From an uncultured Christensenella sp. (lineage in GTDB: Bacteria > Bacillota > Clostridia > Christensenellales > Pumilibacteraceae): a stretch of DNA of 64,000 nt. The DNA is taken from the NCBI GenBank assembly GCA_910579205.1, contig CAJTTD010000011.1:12734-76733 (forward strand), read 5' to 3'. The notes below the pieces were generated by a model. It saw only the letters and a program-made list of their open reading frames with translations. It did not search any database and was not told the origin of the DNA. This document shows, one piece after another, positions 1 to 8,998 of this stretch. Every line of letters begins with the position of its first letter. Positions within the stretch are counted from its first letter, which is position 1. The position numbers and the translations under genes are program-made.

Positions 1-503
1 AGGTCGCCGTTGCTGCCGCACGGCTTGCCCTTGTATTTGCCGCCGAACGCGTCGCACGCGAGTTCTATCACGGAAACGCCGTAACTCTTGCAAAGCGGTA
101 TCAACGCGTCGAAGTCTGCTACCGCGCCGAACGCATTGTCTATAACGACGGCTTTGGGCAGTTTGTTTTGCAGTTGCGCCCACAAAAATGCGGTGTCGAG
201 CGCGAGTTCGGATACGCAGCGCGTTGCGGGGTCGCAGTCGATAAACACGGGAACTCCGCCCGCATGCGCGACGGTGGAAATATTCGTATAAAACGTATAC
301 GACGGAACAAAAACATAGTCGCCGCCTCGCACTCCGCATATGTGCAATGCCGTATGTAACGCTCCGTCGGCAGAACTCATGGCGACCGTATTTTTGCCGT
401 ATCGCTGTTTCAGTTCGGACTGCAAACGCGCAACATAATCGACTCCCGACATGGAATCGCACAGCGCGCCCGCCGCACCGCCCTTTCTGTCTATAAATAT
501 CAT
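1..503 (-). CDS. DegT/DnrJ/EryC1/StrS-family aminotransferase (5' part only)
   Basis: The first 167 codons are read from ATG at 503 down to the window edge; the rest of the gene lies outside. The translated part has the usual N-terminal layout of this PLP-dependent fold-type I family: an SSADGALHTAL stretch that normally holds the PLP phosphate, a VFVPSYTFYTN segment, a PVFIDCDP segment and, near the cut, an ELACDAFGGKYKG stretch. The last corresponds to the family's conserved (E/D)DAA-(Q/H)-xxGA region, although the Glu/Asp pair is degenerate here. The Schiff-base lysine lies beyond the edge, so activity cannot be judged. Family members usually transaminate nucleotide-bound keto-sugars for surface glycans or antibiotics. 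No clear ribosome site precedes the ATG. An imperfect dyad at 512-535 lies just upstream. Confidence 0.82.
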   Translation of the reverse strand, partial: MIFIDRKGGAAGALCDSMSGVDYVARLQSELKQRYGKNTVAMSSADGALHTALHICGVRGGDYVFVPSYTFYTNISTVAHAGGVPVFIDCDPATRCVSELALDTAFLWAQLQNKLPKAVVIDNAFGAVADFDALIPLCKSYGVSVIELACDAFGGKYKGKPCGSNGD

Positions 504-511
504 GCGTATAG

Positions 512-535
512 TATGTGCAGTATGCACTGCGCATA
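512..535. promoter_or_regulatory. Imperfect dyad upstream of the aminotransferase start
   Basis: TATGTGCAG and CTGCGCATA form a 9-base inverted repeat (8 of 9 matching) with a 6-base spacer, ending 9 bases from the start codon at 503. The size and position suit an operator, but no regulator is visible nearby. Confidence 0.3.
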
Positions 536-652
536 ATTCACCGTAAATTTATGCCGCATATATATAATGAAAGCACGCCGCCCGACAGAGCCTACGGTAT
601 AGGCGCGCAGTGCGGCTTAGGCTTACGGGTCAGAGCACCGAACGGCTAACTC

Positions 653-681
653 TTGACAATATCGGGCGCGCGGCGTATAAT
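653..681 (+). promoter_or_regulatory. Consensus sigma-70 promoter
   Basis: TTGACA at 653-658 and TATAAT at 676-681 are separated by exactly 17 bases. The expected transcription start is about 25 bases before the AAAGGAG ribosome site (701-707) of the DUF2207-like gene. Both hexamers are perfect, so expression is probably strong and constitutive. Confidence 0.88.
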
Positions 682-713
682 TAAACGGTAAATTTCTATC
701 AAAGGAGTTGCGC

Positions 714-1769
714 ATGGTGTATTTATCGGCGGCGTCGCTGTTCACTACCGTATATCACATCTTTGCGATCGTCGTATACTGTTGCATTGCCGCTATAGTC
801 GTGCTTATGCTTATTTTCGGATTGCGGGCGCGCAGAAACGTTAAAAAGGAACGGGTAACGCGCATGCCCGACGGATTTTCCCCGCTCGACGTCAAGCGCA
901 TATTCATAGGCAAAACTTATCCGCGAAGGCTTACGCGCGCGCTCATCGCGCACTGGGCGCAGCGCGGGTTCATAAACGTAAAATATGTTAGCAGATACCG
1001 CGTCAAGATACACAAGCTCAAAGACATGCCCAAGCACGACGACGAAACGGCGTTCTTTTTCGACCGCGGTACTTACGTGCGCGAGCGCGACATGTTTTAC
1101 CATGTTATAGGAAATTACAAAAACGGCAAGACGATAAACCTTTTGCGCCCGTTGTTTACCAAAGACGCAGCCAAATCGATATGCAACGGTTACGCCGTAA
1201 AGGAATACGAAGGCGTTTACACTGCGCTGCATTTCCGTTTGAAAATAACCGCGCTCGTGCTGTCGGTATTGCCGCTGATATCGGCGGTTATATGGTCGGG
1301 CTACGAATCGGGCAATTATATGGGACTTCTTATGATAGGTACGGGCGTTATAGGAATGTTCGTACTTATGTTCGCGCACGGCATGCCCATAGTTTTTAAG
1401 TTTCTCTGGTGCGGACTTTGGTTGGGCGCGTCGATCGGATCTTTGATAGCCATGTTTATGTCGCTCGAATACGACCCGCTGCTTATAGGCTATATTTCGG
1501 TCGGCATATTCTTTTTGGGTCCGCTGTTTTTTATAAGATTTATAGATTACCGCGCCAAAAACAATCTCGCCGACTACTCCGACCTCGTGAACTTCCGTAA
1601 GTTTCTGCTGTTTGCGCCACGATCGGAAGTAGACAAACTCGACTATTACGAAACGCTGCCTTTATTGTACGCGTTGAATATAAAAACGCTCGTGCGTGGC
1701 AAATTTTCGCGCAAGGACGAATTGCCGCAGTGGTACAAATCGGACGGAAAAAGGAGCGCGCTGTTATGA
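714..1769 (+). CDS. DUF2207-like membrane protein, first of a tandem pair
   Basis: This 351-residue membrane protein has one N-terminal helix (about residues 10-36), a cytoplasmic stretch, and four to five helices between about 175 and 275. After the first helix comes a GFSPLDV segment followed by a LTRALIAHWAQRGFI segment, the pattern seen after the membrane helix in DUF2207/YciQ-type proteins, where a small winged-helix-like unit often follows. The C-terminal LPLLYALNI segment also fits that family. No enzymatic motif is visible. The start was moved to the ATG at 714, 6 bases after AAAGGAG, rather than the TTG at 708, which would touch the ribosome site. It overlaps the next gene by 4 bases (ATGA), so the two are translationally coupled. 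The function is unknown. Confidence 0.75.
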   Translation: MVYLSAASLFTTVYHIFAIVVYCCIAAIVVLMLIFGLRARRNVKKERVTRMPDGFSPLDVKRIFIGKTYPRRLTRALIAHWAQRGFINVKYVSRYRVKIHKLKDMPKHDDETAFFFDRGTYVRERDMFYHVIGNYKNGKTINLLRPLFTKDAAKSICNGYAVKEYEGVYTALHFRLKITALVLSVLPLISAVIWSGYESGNYMGLLMIGTGVIGMFVLMFAHGMPIVFKFLWCGLWLGASIGSLIAMFMSLEYDPLLIGYISVGIFFLGPLFFIRFIDYRAKNNLADYSDLVNFRKFLLFAPRSEVDKLDYYETLPLLYALNIKTLVRGKFSRKDELPQWYKSDGKRSALL

Positions 1770-2911
1770 ATATTGCTGTTTACGTTATCTGCGGAATACT
1801 CATAGGCGCTGCGCCCATAGCGGCGATAGCACTGTTTGTTATAGGCAAAGTAAAGCTGTCCCGCGCGCTCAGACCTATAGAATATTATCCGCCGCGCGGT
1901 TTTTCGCCTATCGACGTACTTATAAAGTATTATTCCAAATTCGCCGATCCGCACAAACTGTTCAATCCGCTCATACTGTATTGGGCGGACAAAGGCTTTA
2001 TAACTATAGAAGAGGACTGTAAGCGCGGGCTTAAGCTGACAAAACTCCGACCGCTGACGCCACCCGCGGAAAATGCCGAATATAACTCCGTAAAAAAATA
2101 CTATAGGAACAAGATCAAGGCTACGGAAGCCGAACGCGAGCAGACACGCTACGCCAAGCGCAACAAAAAAACGGAATACACTTGGAAGGGTTCGCCCGAG
2201 TGCGAGCAAAATTTCGAGCTGGAAAAAAAGCTTTTCGACGAGATATTCTTAACGAGCGACGTGTTTTATACGCTCGCCGCAGATGACTTCTACAAAAGCA
2301 AGTTGGACGACTTCATGACTGAATGTCGGTCGGCGGCGCGCCGTCAAAACTCCAAGGCTTCGCTCAAAGCGGACATTGCGGTAAGCGTTTCGGCAATGCT
2401 CGCCTTGATCGTATCCACCGTTATTTGCGGCGCGACCTTGCGCGACCCCATACTGTTGACTATGATATTCCCCATAGTCGGTGTGGTGGCGATAAGGCTC
2501 ATTCCGTCCAAAGAAATGCTGTATTTTAAATATCCGTTTTTCGCCGTATGGGGCGGCGCGCCGCTCGGCGCTATGATAGCCTCCGCGCCTCACGACTGCG
2601 CGATACTTTTGGGCGTTGCTGTAGCGTCGGCGTTTTTATGCGTCAACGTCATAGCGCCCAATATAGATCTGCGCTCGGCAAAAGACCTCGATATCTACGG
2701 GCGCATAGACGCGTTTAAAACGTTTTTGCTCGATGCGGAAAAAGACAGGCTCGAACTGCTCGTCGCCGACGACCCCGATTATTTTTACGATATTCTTCCC
2801 CATTGCTATATTCTTAATATAACGAAAAAGCTAAAACCCAAATTCGACCGCATAAGCATGGACGGGCCGAGCTGGTACTTAGGCGATCTGCGCGACACAT
2901 TGATGTTTTAA
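1766..2911 (+). CDS. DUF2207-like membrane protein, second of a tandem pair
   Basis: This 381-residue protein is a diverged paralogue of the preceding one. It has the same GFSPIDV and ILYWADKGFITIEE segments after an N-terminal helix (residues 2-27), then a longer charged cytoplasmic insert (roughly residues 85-190), four hydrophobic segments, and a C-terminal ILPHCYILNI segment. The ATG at 1766 lies inside the stop of the upstream gene, and AGGAG at 1752-1756 is correctly spaced. The two products probably act together, perhaps as a heteromer. DUF2207 proteins have no firmly assigned biochemical role that I can state. The 65 bases that follow hold no strong terminator. Confidence 0.75.
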   Translation: MNIAVYVICGILIGAAPIAAIALFVIGKVKLSRALRPIEYYPPRGFSPIDVLIKYYSKFADPHKLFNPLILYWADKGFITIEEDCKRGLKLTKLRPLTPPAENAEYNSVKKYYRNKIKATEAEREQTRYAKRNKKTEYTWKGSPECEQNFELEKKLFDEIFLTSDVFYTLAADDFYKSKLDDFMTECRSAARRQNSKASLKADIAVSVSAMLALIVSTVICGATLRDPILLTMIFPIVGVVAIRLIPSKEMLYFKYPFFAVWGGAPLGAMIASAPHDCAILLGVAVASAFLCVNVIAPNIDLRSAKDLDIYGRIDAFKTFLLDAEKDRLELLVADDPDYFYDILPHCYILNITKKLKPKFDRISMDGPSWYLGDLRDTLMF

Positions 2912-2976
2912 GCCAAAATTCGGCTTACTCAAATACCGTCAGTTCGTTTGCGTGCAAGTAACTATCCGCTCGATAT

Positions 2977-3816
2977 CTATCGCTTAAAGTCTGGCGTATA
3001 CTTTGCATCCGCCGAATCGAAGTCTTGAAAATATCCGTTTTTAAATCCGAGCGACATAGCATGGTTTGCCGCTATCTTGTACTCTATTTTTTTAAGCTTT
3101 GCGTTAGGCTCGCCCGTGCCGTTTGGCGTGAACTGGCTCATAAGCGAAATGACCGTATCCGCACCAAGATATTCCTTTATAATATCGAGCGCCTTTATCG
3201 AATTATCCACGTTTTCGGGCAAGACCAAATGTCTGACTATAAGACCGCGCTCGAGCGTTCTTTTCCCGTCCGCCGTATTCCATTCGTCCGATACGGCTTC
3301 GCGCATGGCGACAAGCGCGCGAAGCGCGGTATCCTTGTAGTCGGAGGCGTTGGAATACCGTTTTGCCGCGCCGTCATCCGCGTACTTGAAATCTGTCAAA
3401 AATACTTGCGTGAACATTGACGCGCGCCGTACTGCTTCTACCGTTTCGTAGCCCGACGTGTTATACACTACCCTATGCGGTTTTTTACACAGCGGTATCG
3501 CGCGTTCTATAGCCGAAAGCCACGGCGTGGGCGTTACGAGATCGAGAGAATACGCTTTGTCAAACAATGCTGCAAGCCCGCGATCGTCATACTCCGTACC
3601 GACGGGCGTTTTGCTTATCGCCGCGTTTTGGCAATAAGAACATCCGAGATTGCAGCCGCCGAAAAACACCGCGGCGACTTCACCCAAACACGGTTCTTCG
3701 TACTCGAACCGCTCTATAAATTTGTTTACTACGGCTTTTGCTCCGCAGCGGCAATACCCCGTTTGCCCGCCGTCGCGGTCCGCTCCGCACGCCCGCGGGC
3801 AGTCGTAACACTTCAT
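2977..3816 (-). CDS. Radical SAM protein, PflX / pyruvate-formate-lyase-activase-like
   Basis: The 279-residue protein has the radical SAM signature CNLGCSYCQN (CX3CX2C) at about residues 55-64, which binds a 4Fe-4S cluster and S-adenosylmethionine. An N-terminal cysteine cluster (CYDCPRACGADRDG, then GYCRCG) precedes it, the layout of the COG1313 group named PflX or putative PFL-activating protein. A partner glycyl-radical enzyme is not in view, so the substrate is unknown. Its ATG overlaps the stop of the upstream DUF2726-like gene by 4 bases, suggesting one operon. PflX proteins are widespread in anaerobes and poorly characterised. Confidence 0.82.
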   Translation of the reverse strand: MKCYDCPRACGADRDGGQTGYCRCGAKAVVNKFIERFEYEEPCLGEVAAVFFGGCNLGCSYCQNAAISKTPVGTEYDDRGLAALFDKAYSLDLVTPTPWLSAIERAIPLCKKPHRVVYNTSGYETVEAVRRASMFTQVFLTDFKYADDGAAKRYSNASDYKDTALRALVAMREAVSDEWNTADGKRTLERGLIVRHLVLPENVDNSIKALDIIKEYLGADTVISLMSQFTPNGTGEPNAKLKKIEYKIAANHAMSLGFKNGYFQDFDSADAKYTPDFKR

Positions 3817-4388
3817 TTCAGCGCTGCCTTCAGCACCGTCTTTTTAACGGTCGCATAGCTTAGGTCTCCGTCCAACCAAAACGTAACGAGCGGGATACCT
3901 GCGTCCGCGCAAATTGCCGCTACCTTTTCGTCGCGCAGCTTCCTATCCTTGCGCAAGTGCGAACGGTCGTTAAGTTCGACGAGCAAAAGCGGCTCAAACG
4001 TGTCGCGGTCTACAAAGCAATAATCGCAAATGCGGAACAGTTCGTTTCTATACGAAGTGTTGGTCTTTTTATCTACCACGCTCAATAGCGCAACTTGGGG
4101 AACTACTTCGTACTTTTCGGGCGATATCTGTCTTAAAGTAAGCAAAAAATTATATTCGGGACGACTGATCATGTTTAGTTTGCGCTCGTACTTTGCATTG
4201 AGCTTTACCTTCTCTTTGGGCGTGTAAAACAAGCCCACGAGGCACAGCGCAATAAACAACATGCCCACGACTGTCATTATCCAAAACGTGTCTGCGGCGA
4301 ACGCGCGAAAGAACGGCAACAGACTGAACGCGAAAAGCGTCAGCCCTATAAAGAAAAACAATACGTATAATGCTTTTTTGAACTTCAT
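3813..4388 (-). CDS. DUF2726-like protein with two membrane helices
   Basis: This 191-residue protein has two hydrophobic helices at about residues 5-28 and 33-55. A soluble domain follows: a PEYNFLLTLRQI segment, a PQVALLSVVD segment, an RICDYCFVD segment, a PLLLVELNDRSH segment and an AGIPLVTFWLD segment. The alternation D-(x)n-ExN near FEPLLLVELND resembles the PD-(D/E)XK-nuclease-like fold of DUF2726 proteins, often found as accessory domains on membrane or DNA-processing proteins. Whether it cuts nucleic acid is not known. It is translationally coupled to the downstream radical SAM gene. Confidence 0.68.
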   Translation of the reverse strand: MKFKKALYVLFFFIGLTLFAFSLLPFFRAFAADTFWIMTVVGMLFIALCLVGLFYTPKEKVKLNAKYERKLNMISRPEYNFLLTLRQISPEKYEVVPQVALLSVVDKKTNTSYRNELFRICDYCFVDRDTFEPLLLVELNDRSHLRKDRKLRDEKVAAICADAGIPLVTFWLDGDLSYATVKKTVLKAALK

Positions 4389-4490
4389 TGTATATCACCC
4401 ATAAAACCGTTAGCCGCTCTGCTGTCGCGGTCTCACACTGCGCCCATATCGGAACGACGCATTATCTAATATATGCCCGTCTTTTGTCTG

Positions 4491-5936
4491 TCAGTCTTGC
4501 GTATTGTTTTGCGGCGCATTATCTTCGCCCGTCGCTTGTGTTTCCGTTGCAATGTCTTCGGCTTGCGCTTCGCTTTGCGCGCCGCCGGCGGGCTGCCGTT
4601 CGCTTGACCGCGGAATGCGGAACACCGCATAAAACAGCGCGGACGCCGCCATCATTCCTGCGTGAGAATACCAGCATGCGCCCGCAATGTATTTAACGCT
4701 CTTCCCGTTGTCTTGCAAGCTCGATGTGATAGCCGCGGACGACGCTATAAGGGCTATCGACATCAAAGCGGCAACCACGGAAAGAAATGCGAAAAAGCCG
4801 TTATTGTCCGCAGCGTTCCTATATTGACGATCCAAAGCCAAGACGGTTACGGCTACCGAAACCAAACATGCCACTATGCCGAGAACATTCGCCGCGGCAA
4901 GCGCGCCGCCGGGGATCTTCAGCCCCGTAGTAAGCATTGCCGTTACCCATGAATAGTACGCCGTGCCCACAGTCCCGGGATAGTACAAATACCGCCCGCC
5001 CAGTCCGTTTACGTAAACGGTATACGACGGCATTGCGGCAAGCGCAAGCACCGACGCCGATATCGTGGCGGCTATCGCTCCGTTCTTTATCTTTACGGCA
5101 AGACCCGTCGTCTCGCACAATAGGCTTCGTGCAAGACCCATACAAAAATAAACTATCACGCTCAAACAAGCGAGCGCGAGCGGCGACGCCGCGGGCGGGA
5201 ACATCGGATTGAATATGCACATCATCATTCCCGTGATCGACAGCACGGTAAATATGCGCAAAAATATCAAGCCCTCGCCGAACTTCTTTTTCGTAGCCAA
5301 CGCGACCGCCGCGAATACAAGCGCTATTACGGACGCGAGCATTATAAAAATATTGACGAGCGCATTGAGCATGCCGAGCACACAACCGGCAAACAGCGCT
5401 TCGTAAGCTCCGACATTGTCCGCTTGCAATGCCGTTTCGAGCATATCGAGCGCTATCAAATTCATGCGTGAGAGATTGTCTGCAAACATGTCTTGAAAAG
5501 CGGCGCTGTTTGCGGAGACGCCTTTTTTAGCGGCTTGGTCTACGGTCGCTTGATAAATATCGCGATACTGCGCGCGCAAACCGTCGAGCTGCGCCTTTGC
5601 CGTTTGATACTTGTCGAGATCGGTCGGAATGCCAGTAGTTTTGCTTCTCAGCGTGCCCGCCGCGCCCAACGCGCCCGCCGCGCCGAACAGTTTAAAAACC
5701 GACTGGTGCACGCGCGTGTTTTGATACACGAGCACGTGCGCGCCTTCTTCTTTGTCGTTTGTACCGACCGTGTGCAGCACTTCCTTATTGGAGTAATACT
5801 GAAAGGGCGCAAAAAGCGCAACAAAAAACAAGGCGAGCGACAGAGCGATCACGGCGCAAATAAACAACACAGTGCTTTTTGCCGCCAAATTGCGCTTATC
5901 TAACAAACTCTTTGCCTTGTCTTTTATGCTTGACAT
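4491..5936 (-). CDS. Multi-pass membrane protein of unknown function
   Basis: The product has 481 residues. It has an N-terminal helix (about 22-45), a soluble region of about 125 residues with heptad-like alanine/leucine content (about 105-165), then roughly eight hydrophobic segments between 175 and 435, and a Gln/Ala/Glu-rich hydrophilic tail. No catalytic motif or family signature is recognised. A weak GGAA lies upstream of the ATG. It directly follows jag on the same strand with an 82-base gap, the place usually taken by mnmE in this gene order, so it may be co-transcribed with the rpmH-jag block. Confidence 0.6.
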   Translation of the reverse strand: MSSIKDKAKSLLDKRNLAAKSTVLFICAVIALSLALFFVALFAPFQYYSNKEVLHTVGTNDKEEGAHVLVYQNTRVHQSVFKLFGAAGALGAAGTLRSKTTGIPTDLDKYQTAKAQLDGLRAQYRDIYQATVDQAAKKGVSANSAAFQDMFADNLSRMNLIALDMLETALQADNVGAYEALFAGCVLGMLNALVNIFIMLASVIALVFAAVALATKKKFGEGLIFLRIFTVLSITGMMMCIFNPMFPPAASPLALACLSVIVYFCMGLARSLLCETTGLAVKIKNGAIAATISASVLALAAMPSYTVYVNGLGGRYLYYPGTVGTAYYSWVTAMLTTGLKIPGGALAAANVLGIVACLVSVAVTVLALDRQYRNAADNNGFFAFLSVVAALMSIALIASSAAITSSLQDNGKSVKYIAGACWYSHAGMMAASALFYAVFRIPRSSERQPAGGAQSEAQAEDIATETQATGEDNAPQNNTQD

Positions 5937-6018
5937 TATTTATTTCCGATTTTTTGTTACAGCGATATTTTGTTTGCCCGTCGCCGCTTCACGGTCGGGG
6001 ATCTTGCTCGCCCTTAGG

Positions 6019-6948
6019 TCATTCGCCGTCGGGCTTTGACGTTTTGTCGCGCCGTGCGAGATCTTTGGGCATAATTACTATAAAACGGTGCGGCTCTTTG
6101 CCCTCGGATGCCGTTACAACGCGATCGTCGTCCGTCAAAGCGTAATGCACTGTCCGCCTGTCCGCGCGCTCCATGGGTTCGAGTTTTATCCTACGGTGCT
6201 TTGCGACACACTCGTCTGCTCTGCGTTTTGCCATTGCGGTAAGCGACGCCGCGCGTCTGTCGCGGTAACCGTTGCAGTCCACCGTTATGTTTATGCGGCA
6301 CTTTTCCGCGCGCGCGCCCGTTTCCGCAAGATAGCCTATAGCCGAAAGCGTTTCGCCGTGCCGACCGATTATGAGCGAGTCGTCGCCCGACGGCGCGGTT
6401 ATGTTTATGCGTTCGCCGTCGCCTTCTACCGTAGCGTCCGCAAAGCCCATTTTTACCAAAAGCTCTTTTACGAACGCAAGTGCGTTATCCGCCGCATGCT
6501 TGTCTTCTTCGCGCAACTTTTTGGGTTCTTTGTTTTCCGCTTTTTTGGGCTGCTCGACGGGTTTTGCCTTTTGCTCGTTCGGCTTTTTTACTTTTTCCGT
6601 AGGGCGCGGCTTATCTGCCGTGTCGCGCTTTTTGCCGTCCGCCGACGCGTTTTCCGAGGCTGCCGCGCGCTCCCTTTCCTTCTTCTCCGATTTTTGTTTA
6701 TCAGCCACAACGGTCTTTTCTTGAGCCTTTTTGTCCGCGGGCGCGGCGGCGCTTTCATTTTCTGTTTTCTCAGTTTCCGATCCCGTTTGCGCTTGCTCCG
6801 TTTCGAGCGTGAGGCGAACTTTGGCTTTGCGGAAAAGCCCGCCCGCATCTACCACTTCGACGTTTACCTCGTCGAGCGTCGCGCCGAGCTGCTTTAGCCC
6901 TTGATTTATAGCGTCGTCTATCTTTTTCGCCGTAACTTCTATTGTCAT
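6019..6948 (-). CDS. jag: KhpB/Jag RNA-binding protein (Jag_N-KH-R3H)
   Basis: The 309-residue protein has an N-terminal Jag domain (1-50: a beta-alpha unit ending in GGLFRKAKV), a long Lys/Glu/Ala-rich low-complexity linker (about 50-150), a KH domain with the GxxG-type IGRHGET loop (about 190-200) and an R3H domain with RRTVHYALTDD and a SEGKEPHR tail. KhpB pairs with KhpA to bind many small RNAs and mRNAs and influences cell elongation and sporulation. The linker is longer than in Bacillus. AAAGGA lies 8 bases before the ATG. The gene follows yidC by 30 bases, the standard arrangement. Confidence 0.92.
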   Translation of the reverse strand: MTIEVTAKKIDDAINQGLKQLGATLDEVNVEVVDAGGLFRKAKVRLTLETEQAQTGSETEKTENESAAAPADKKAQEKTVVADKQKSEKKERERAAASENASADGKKRDTADKPRPTEKVKKPNEQKAKPVEQPKKAENKEPKKLREEDKHAADNALAFVKELLVKMGFADATVEGDGERINITAPSGDDSLIIGRHGETLSAIGYLAETGARAEKCRINITVDCNGYRDRRAASLTAMAKRRADECVAKHRRIKLEPMERADRRTVHYALTDDDRVVTASEGKEPHRFIVIMPKDLARRDKTSKPDGE

Positions 6949-6978
6949 GATATTATTCCTTTGCCTTCGGTCGGCAGC

Positions 6979-8400
6979 TTATTTTTTCTTTTTGTTCCGC
7001 TCCGCCGACATGTCGGCATTCAACAGCGCGTTGGGATCGGGTCTGCCGCTCTGCTTGAGCGCAACAACGGGGCGGTCTTTGTCCGCCTTTTGCTTTTTGG
7101 CTTTTTTGTCATTGCCCGATATTTCCGCAGAAGTCTCATGCGCAGCCGCGCCTTGAACGGCTACTACCGCCTCGCGCGCGCCCGCATTGGGGTTTGCACC
7201 CTTTACATAGTGTATTATAGCCGATTTTTTGCCCGACGCTACACGCGTGCTGCCCGTAGATATGCCGTAGTTGCGCGACTTTTTGCGGCGATCCATCAAC
7301 TTGATTATCGACGTGGATACCACGTTCAAAAACAGCGTTACCGCACTGTTGGTTACCATGTACAGAGTGAATATGGACGCGTACTGTATAGCGAATGTCG
7401 CCATGATGAACGGCATTACAAACATCATTACTTTCATGCTCGTAGCCGCGCCGCCCGTGGCGCTCACCTGTCCCGCGCGCTTTTGCTGGATCATGGAAAG
7501 TATCTGCGTTCCCACCGACAACAGAACGACGAGCACGGGCAGTATAAGGTATCCGTTGGTTCGGCTTTGACCGGAATCGCTTAACAGCTTGCCCATAACG
7601 CGTTCGTACTTAGGCGCGCTCATAAGATCGGCGAGCACGTCGCCGTCAAGTCCGTTTTTGTCGTGCTTGGAGTATTTATCCACGGCTTTGGAAAACGAAT
7701 CGTAGTCCATGATGGCTTTATTGCCCCACGGCACATCGGGCGCCCAAATGTTTTTTATCCACAAGAACGACGCTTGTACTTTTTTGGTCGGCTCTAGCGA
7801 AAACTCGTCCGACAGCCCGTACTTTTCGCGCAGCGACTGCACGTATCCGTCGTCAATGCCGTCGTAATACAGCTTGTATACGACGTCTTGACCTATCTCT
7901 ACAGACGTGCTTTCGTCCTTATTTTCGGACTGGGCGAGATCGTATGCGATATTGTATTCGTCGTACAGCGTGGCGTATTCTTTTAACATCATGTACTGCC
8001 CGACGGTGTTCATGGAAAGCCACAGCGTTATGAAAACGACCATCGTGGCTATCATGGGCAAGCACGACGAAAAATAGCTATAGCCCTCTTTGCGGTTAAG
8101 CTCCATTTGCTTTTGCGAAAACGCTTGCTTATCGCCGCCGCATTGCTTTTGGATCTTGTCCATAGTGGGCTTGAGCCGTTCGGTTATTTTTTGGTTCTTG
8201 TGCATTTTGTACCGCTGATAAAAATCGAGCGGCGACAGCACGAGCTTTAACAGAATGGTGAATACGACGATCCGCCATCCGTAATCGGCAATAAAATCGA
8301 ATACGTTGAGTATGAGCAAGTGCCACATCTTGCCCGGCGCGGTTATGCCCGTTGCCACGCTCGCGTTCATAAACGATATTATCGAGTTTAAAACAGCCAT
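6979..8400 (-). CDS. yidC: Membrane protein insertase YidC/SpoIIIJ, long-loop form
   Basis: The 473-residue protein is an Oxa1-family insertase that puts membrane proteins into the lipid bilayer alone or with SecYEG. The first conserved helix contains GWRIVVFTILLKLVLSPLDFY, in which the groove residue, usually Arg, is Lys. A cytoplasmic helical hairpin (KPTMDKIQKQ) and the second helix follow. Between the second and third conserved helices lies an outside loop of roughly 130 residues, much longer than in Bacillus SpoIIIJ (about 260 residues in total). The start at 8400 was chosen because TGGAGAT sits 7 bases upstream and homology begins there; longer in-frame extensions overlap yidD. No lipobox is seen. 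Confidence 0.93.
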   Translation of the reverse strand: MAVLNSIISFMNASVATGITAPGKMWHLLILNVFDFIADYGWRIVVFTILLKLVLSPLDFYQRYKMHKNQKITERLKPTMDKIQKQCGGDKQAFSQKQMELNRKEGYSYFSSCLPMIATMVVFITLWLSMNTVGQYMMLKEYATLYDEYNIAYDLAQSENKDESTSVEIGQDVVYKLYYDGIDDGYVQSLREKYGLSDEFSLEPTKKVQASFLWIKNIWAPDVPWGNKAIMDYDSFSKAVDKYSKHDKNGLDGDVLADLMSAPKYERVMGKLLSDSGQSRTNGYLILPVLVVLLSVGTQILSMIQQKRAGQVSATGGAATSMKVMMFVMPFIMATFAIQYASIFTLYMVTNSAVTLFLNVVSTSIIKLMDRRKKSRNYGISTGSTRVASGKKSAIIHYVKGANPNAGAREAVVAVQGAAAHETSAEISGNDKKAKKQKADKDRPVVALKQSGRPDPNALLNADMSAERNKKKK

Positions 8401-8672
8401 TTCATATCTCCATAAGGGTTGTCCGGAACGGGGTCGAAACCGCCCGCTTTCCACGGCACGCAGCGCAATAAACGTTTTGTGCCGAGGAATATCCCCGCGA
8501 TAACGCCGAACTTGCGTATGGCTTCGACCATGTATGTCGAGCAGCTCGGCGTATATATGCACACGTCGGGCGTAAGCGGCGATATGCATTTTTTGTAAAA
8601 ATACACAAGCCCCAAAAACAACCAGCGAAACGTGAGTATGCTTTTGATAATGCGTTTTGTCCTGCGCGTCAT
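8388..8672 (-). CDS. yidD: Membrane protein insertion efficiency factor YidD
   Basis: This 94-residue protein carries the family core YKKCISPLTPDVCIYTPSCS followed by TYMVEAIRKFG, and a GTKRLLRCVPW segment with the conserved cysteines. YidD is a small amphipathic membrane-associated protein that helps YidC-dependent insertion. It overlaps rnpA by 4 bases and yidC by 13 bases, so all are translated as a coupled unit. Confidence 0.93.
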   Translation of the reverse strand: MTRRTKRIIKSILTFRWLFLGLVYFYKKCISPLTPDVCIYTPSCSTYMVEAIRKFGVIAGIFLGTKRLLRCVPWKAGGFDPVPDNPYGDMKWLF

Positions 8673-8998
8673 TTTACTATACCCGCGCGCTCGAACAGCC
8701 GCACAAGCTCGCCGTCGAGTACGGCGTAATCCTTGTGCGCCGCCGACGGGTTGGCGGAGACCACTGCTTGACAGCCGCTCATGCGCGGAAGCATTGCGGC
8801 TACGGACTCGCGCAATCTGCGCTTTACCTTGTTGCGCACCACGGCTTTCCCGACCTTGTTTGATACGGAAAAACCCACCCGCACCGATCGCGCGGGTGTG
8901 AATATCAAAACAACGTCCGGCTCGGAAAACCTTCTGCCGTTACGGTAAACATAGGAATACGAACCGTGCTTATTAAGTCTGTGCGCCTTGGCAAGCAA
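8669..8998 (-). CDS. rnpA: Ribonuclease P protein component
   Basis: The 109-residue basic protein carries the RNase P protein signature VGFSVSNKVGKAVVRNKVKRRLRE (split: VGFSVSNKVGKAV, then RNKVKRRLRE). It binds the RNase P RNA and helps mature the 5' ends of tRNAs. The start is a TTG at 8998, immediately after the rpmH stop codon, so translation is almost certainly coupled to rpmH. The upstream GGAAAG inside rpmH is a modest ribosome site. The N-terminus MLAKAHRL matches the usual family start, which supports the TTG. Confidence 0.93.
   Translation of the reverse strand: MLAKAHRLNKHGSYSYVYRNGRRFSEPDVVLIFTPARSVRVGFSVSNKVGKAVVRNKVKRRLRESVAAMLPRMSGCQAVVSANPSAAHKDYAVLDGELVRLFERAGIVK

Noticed and set aside
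8400..8589. N-terminal extension of YidC
   Set aside because: The 63 extra residues overlap yidD in another frame, and a ribosome site sits directly before the ATG at 8400.
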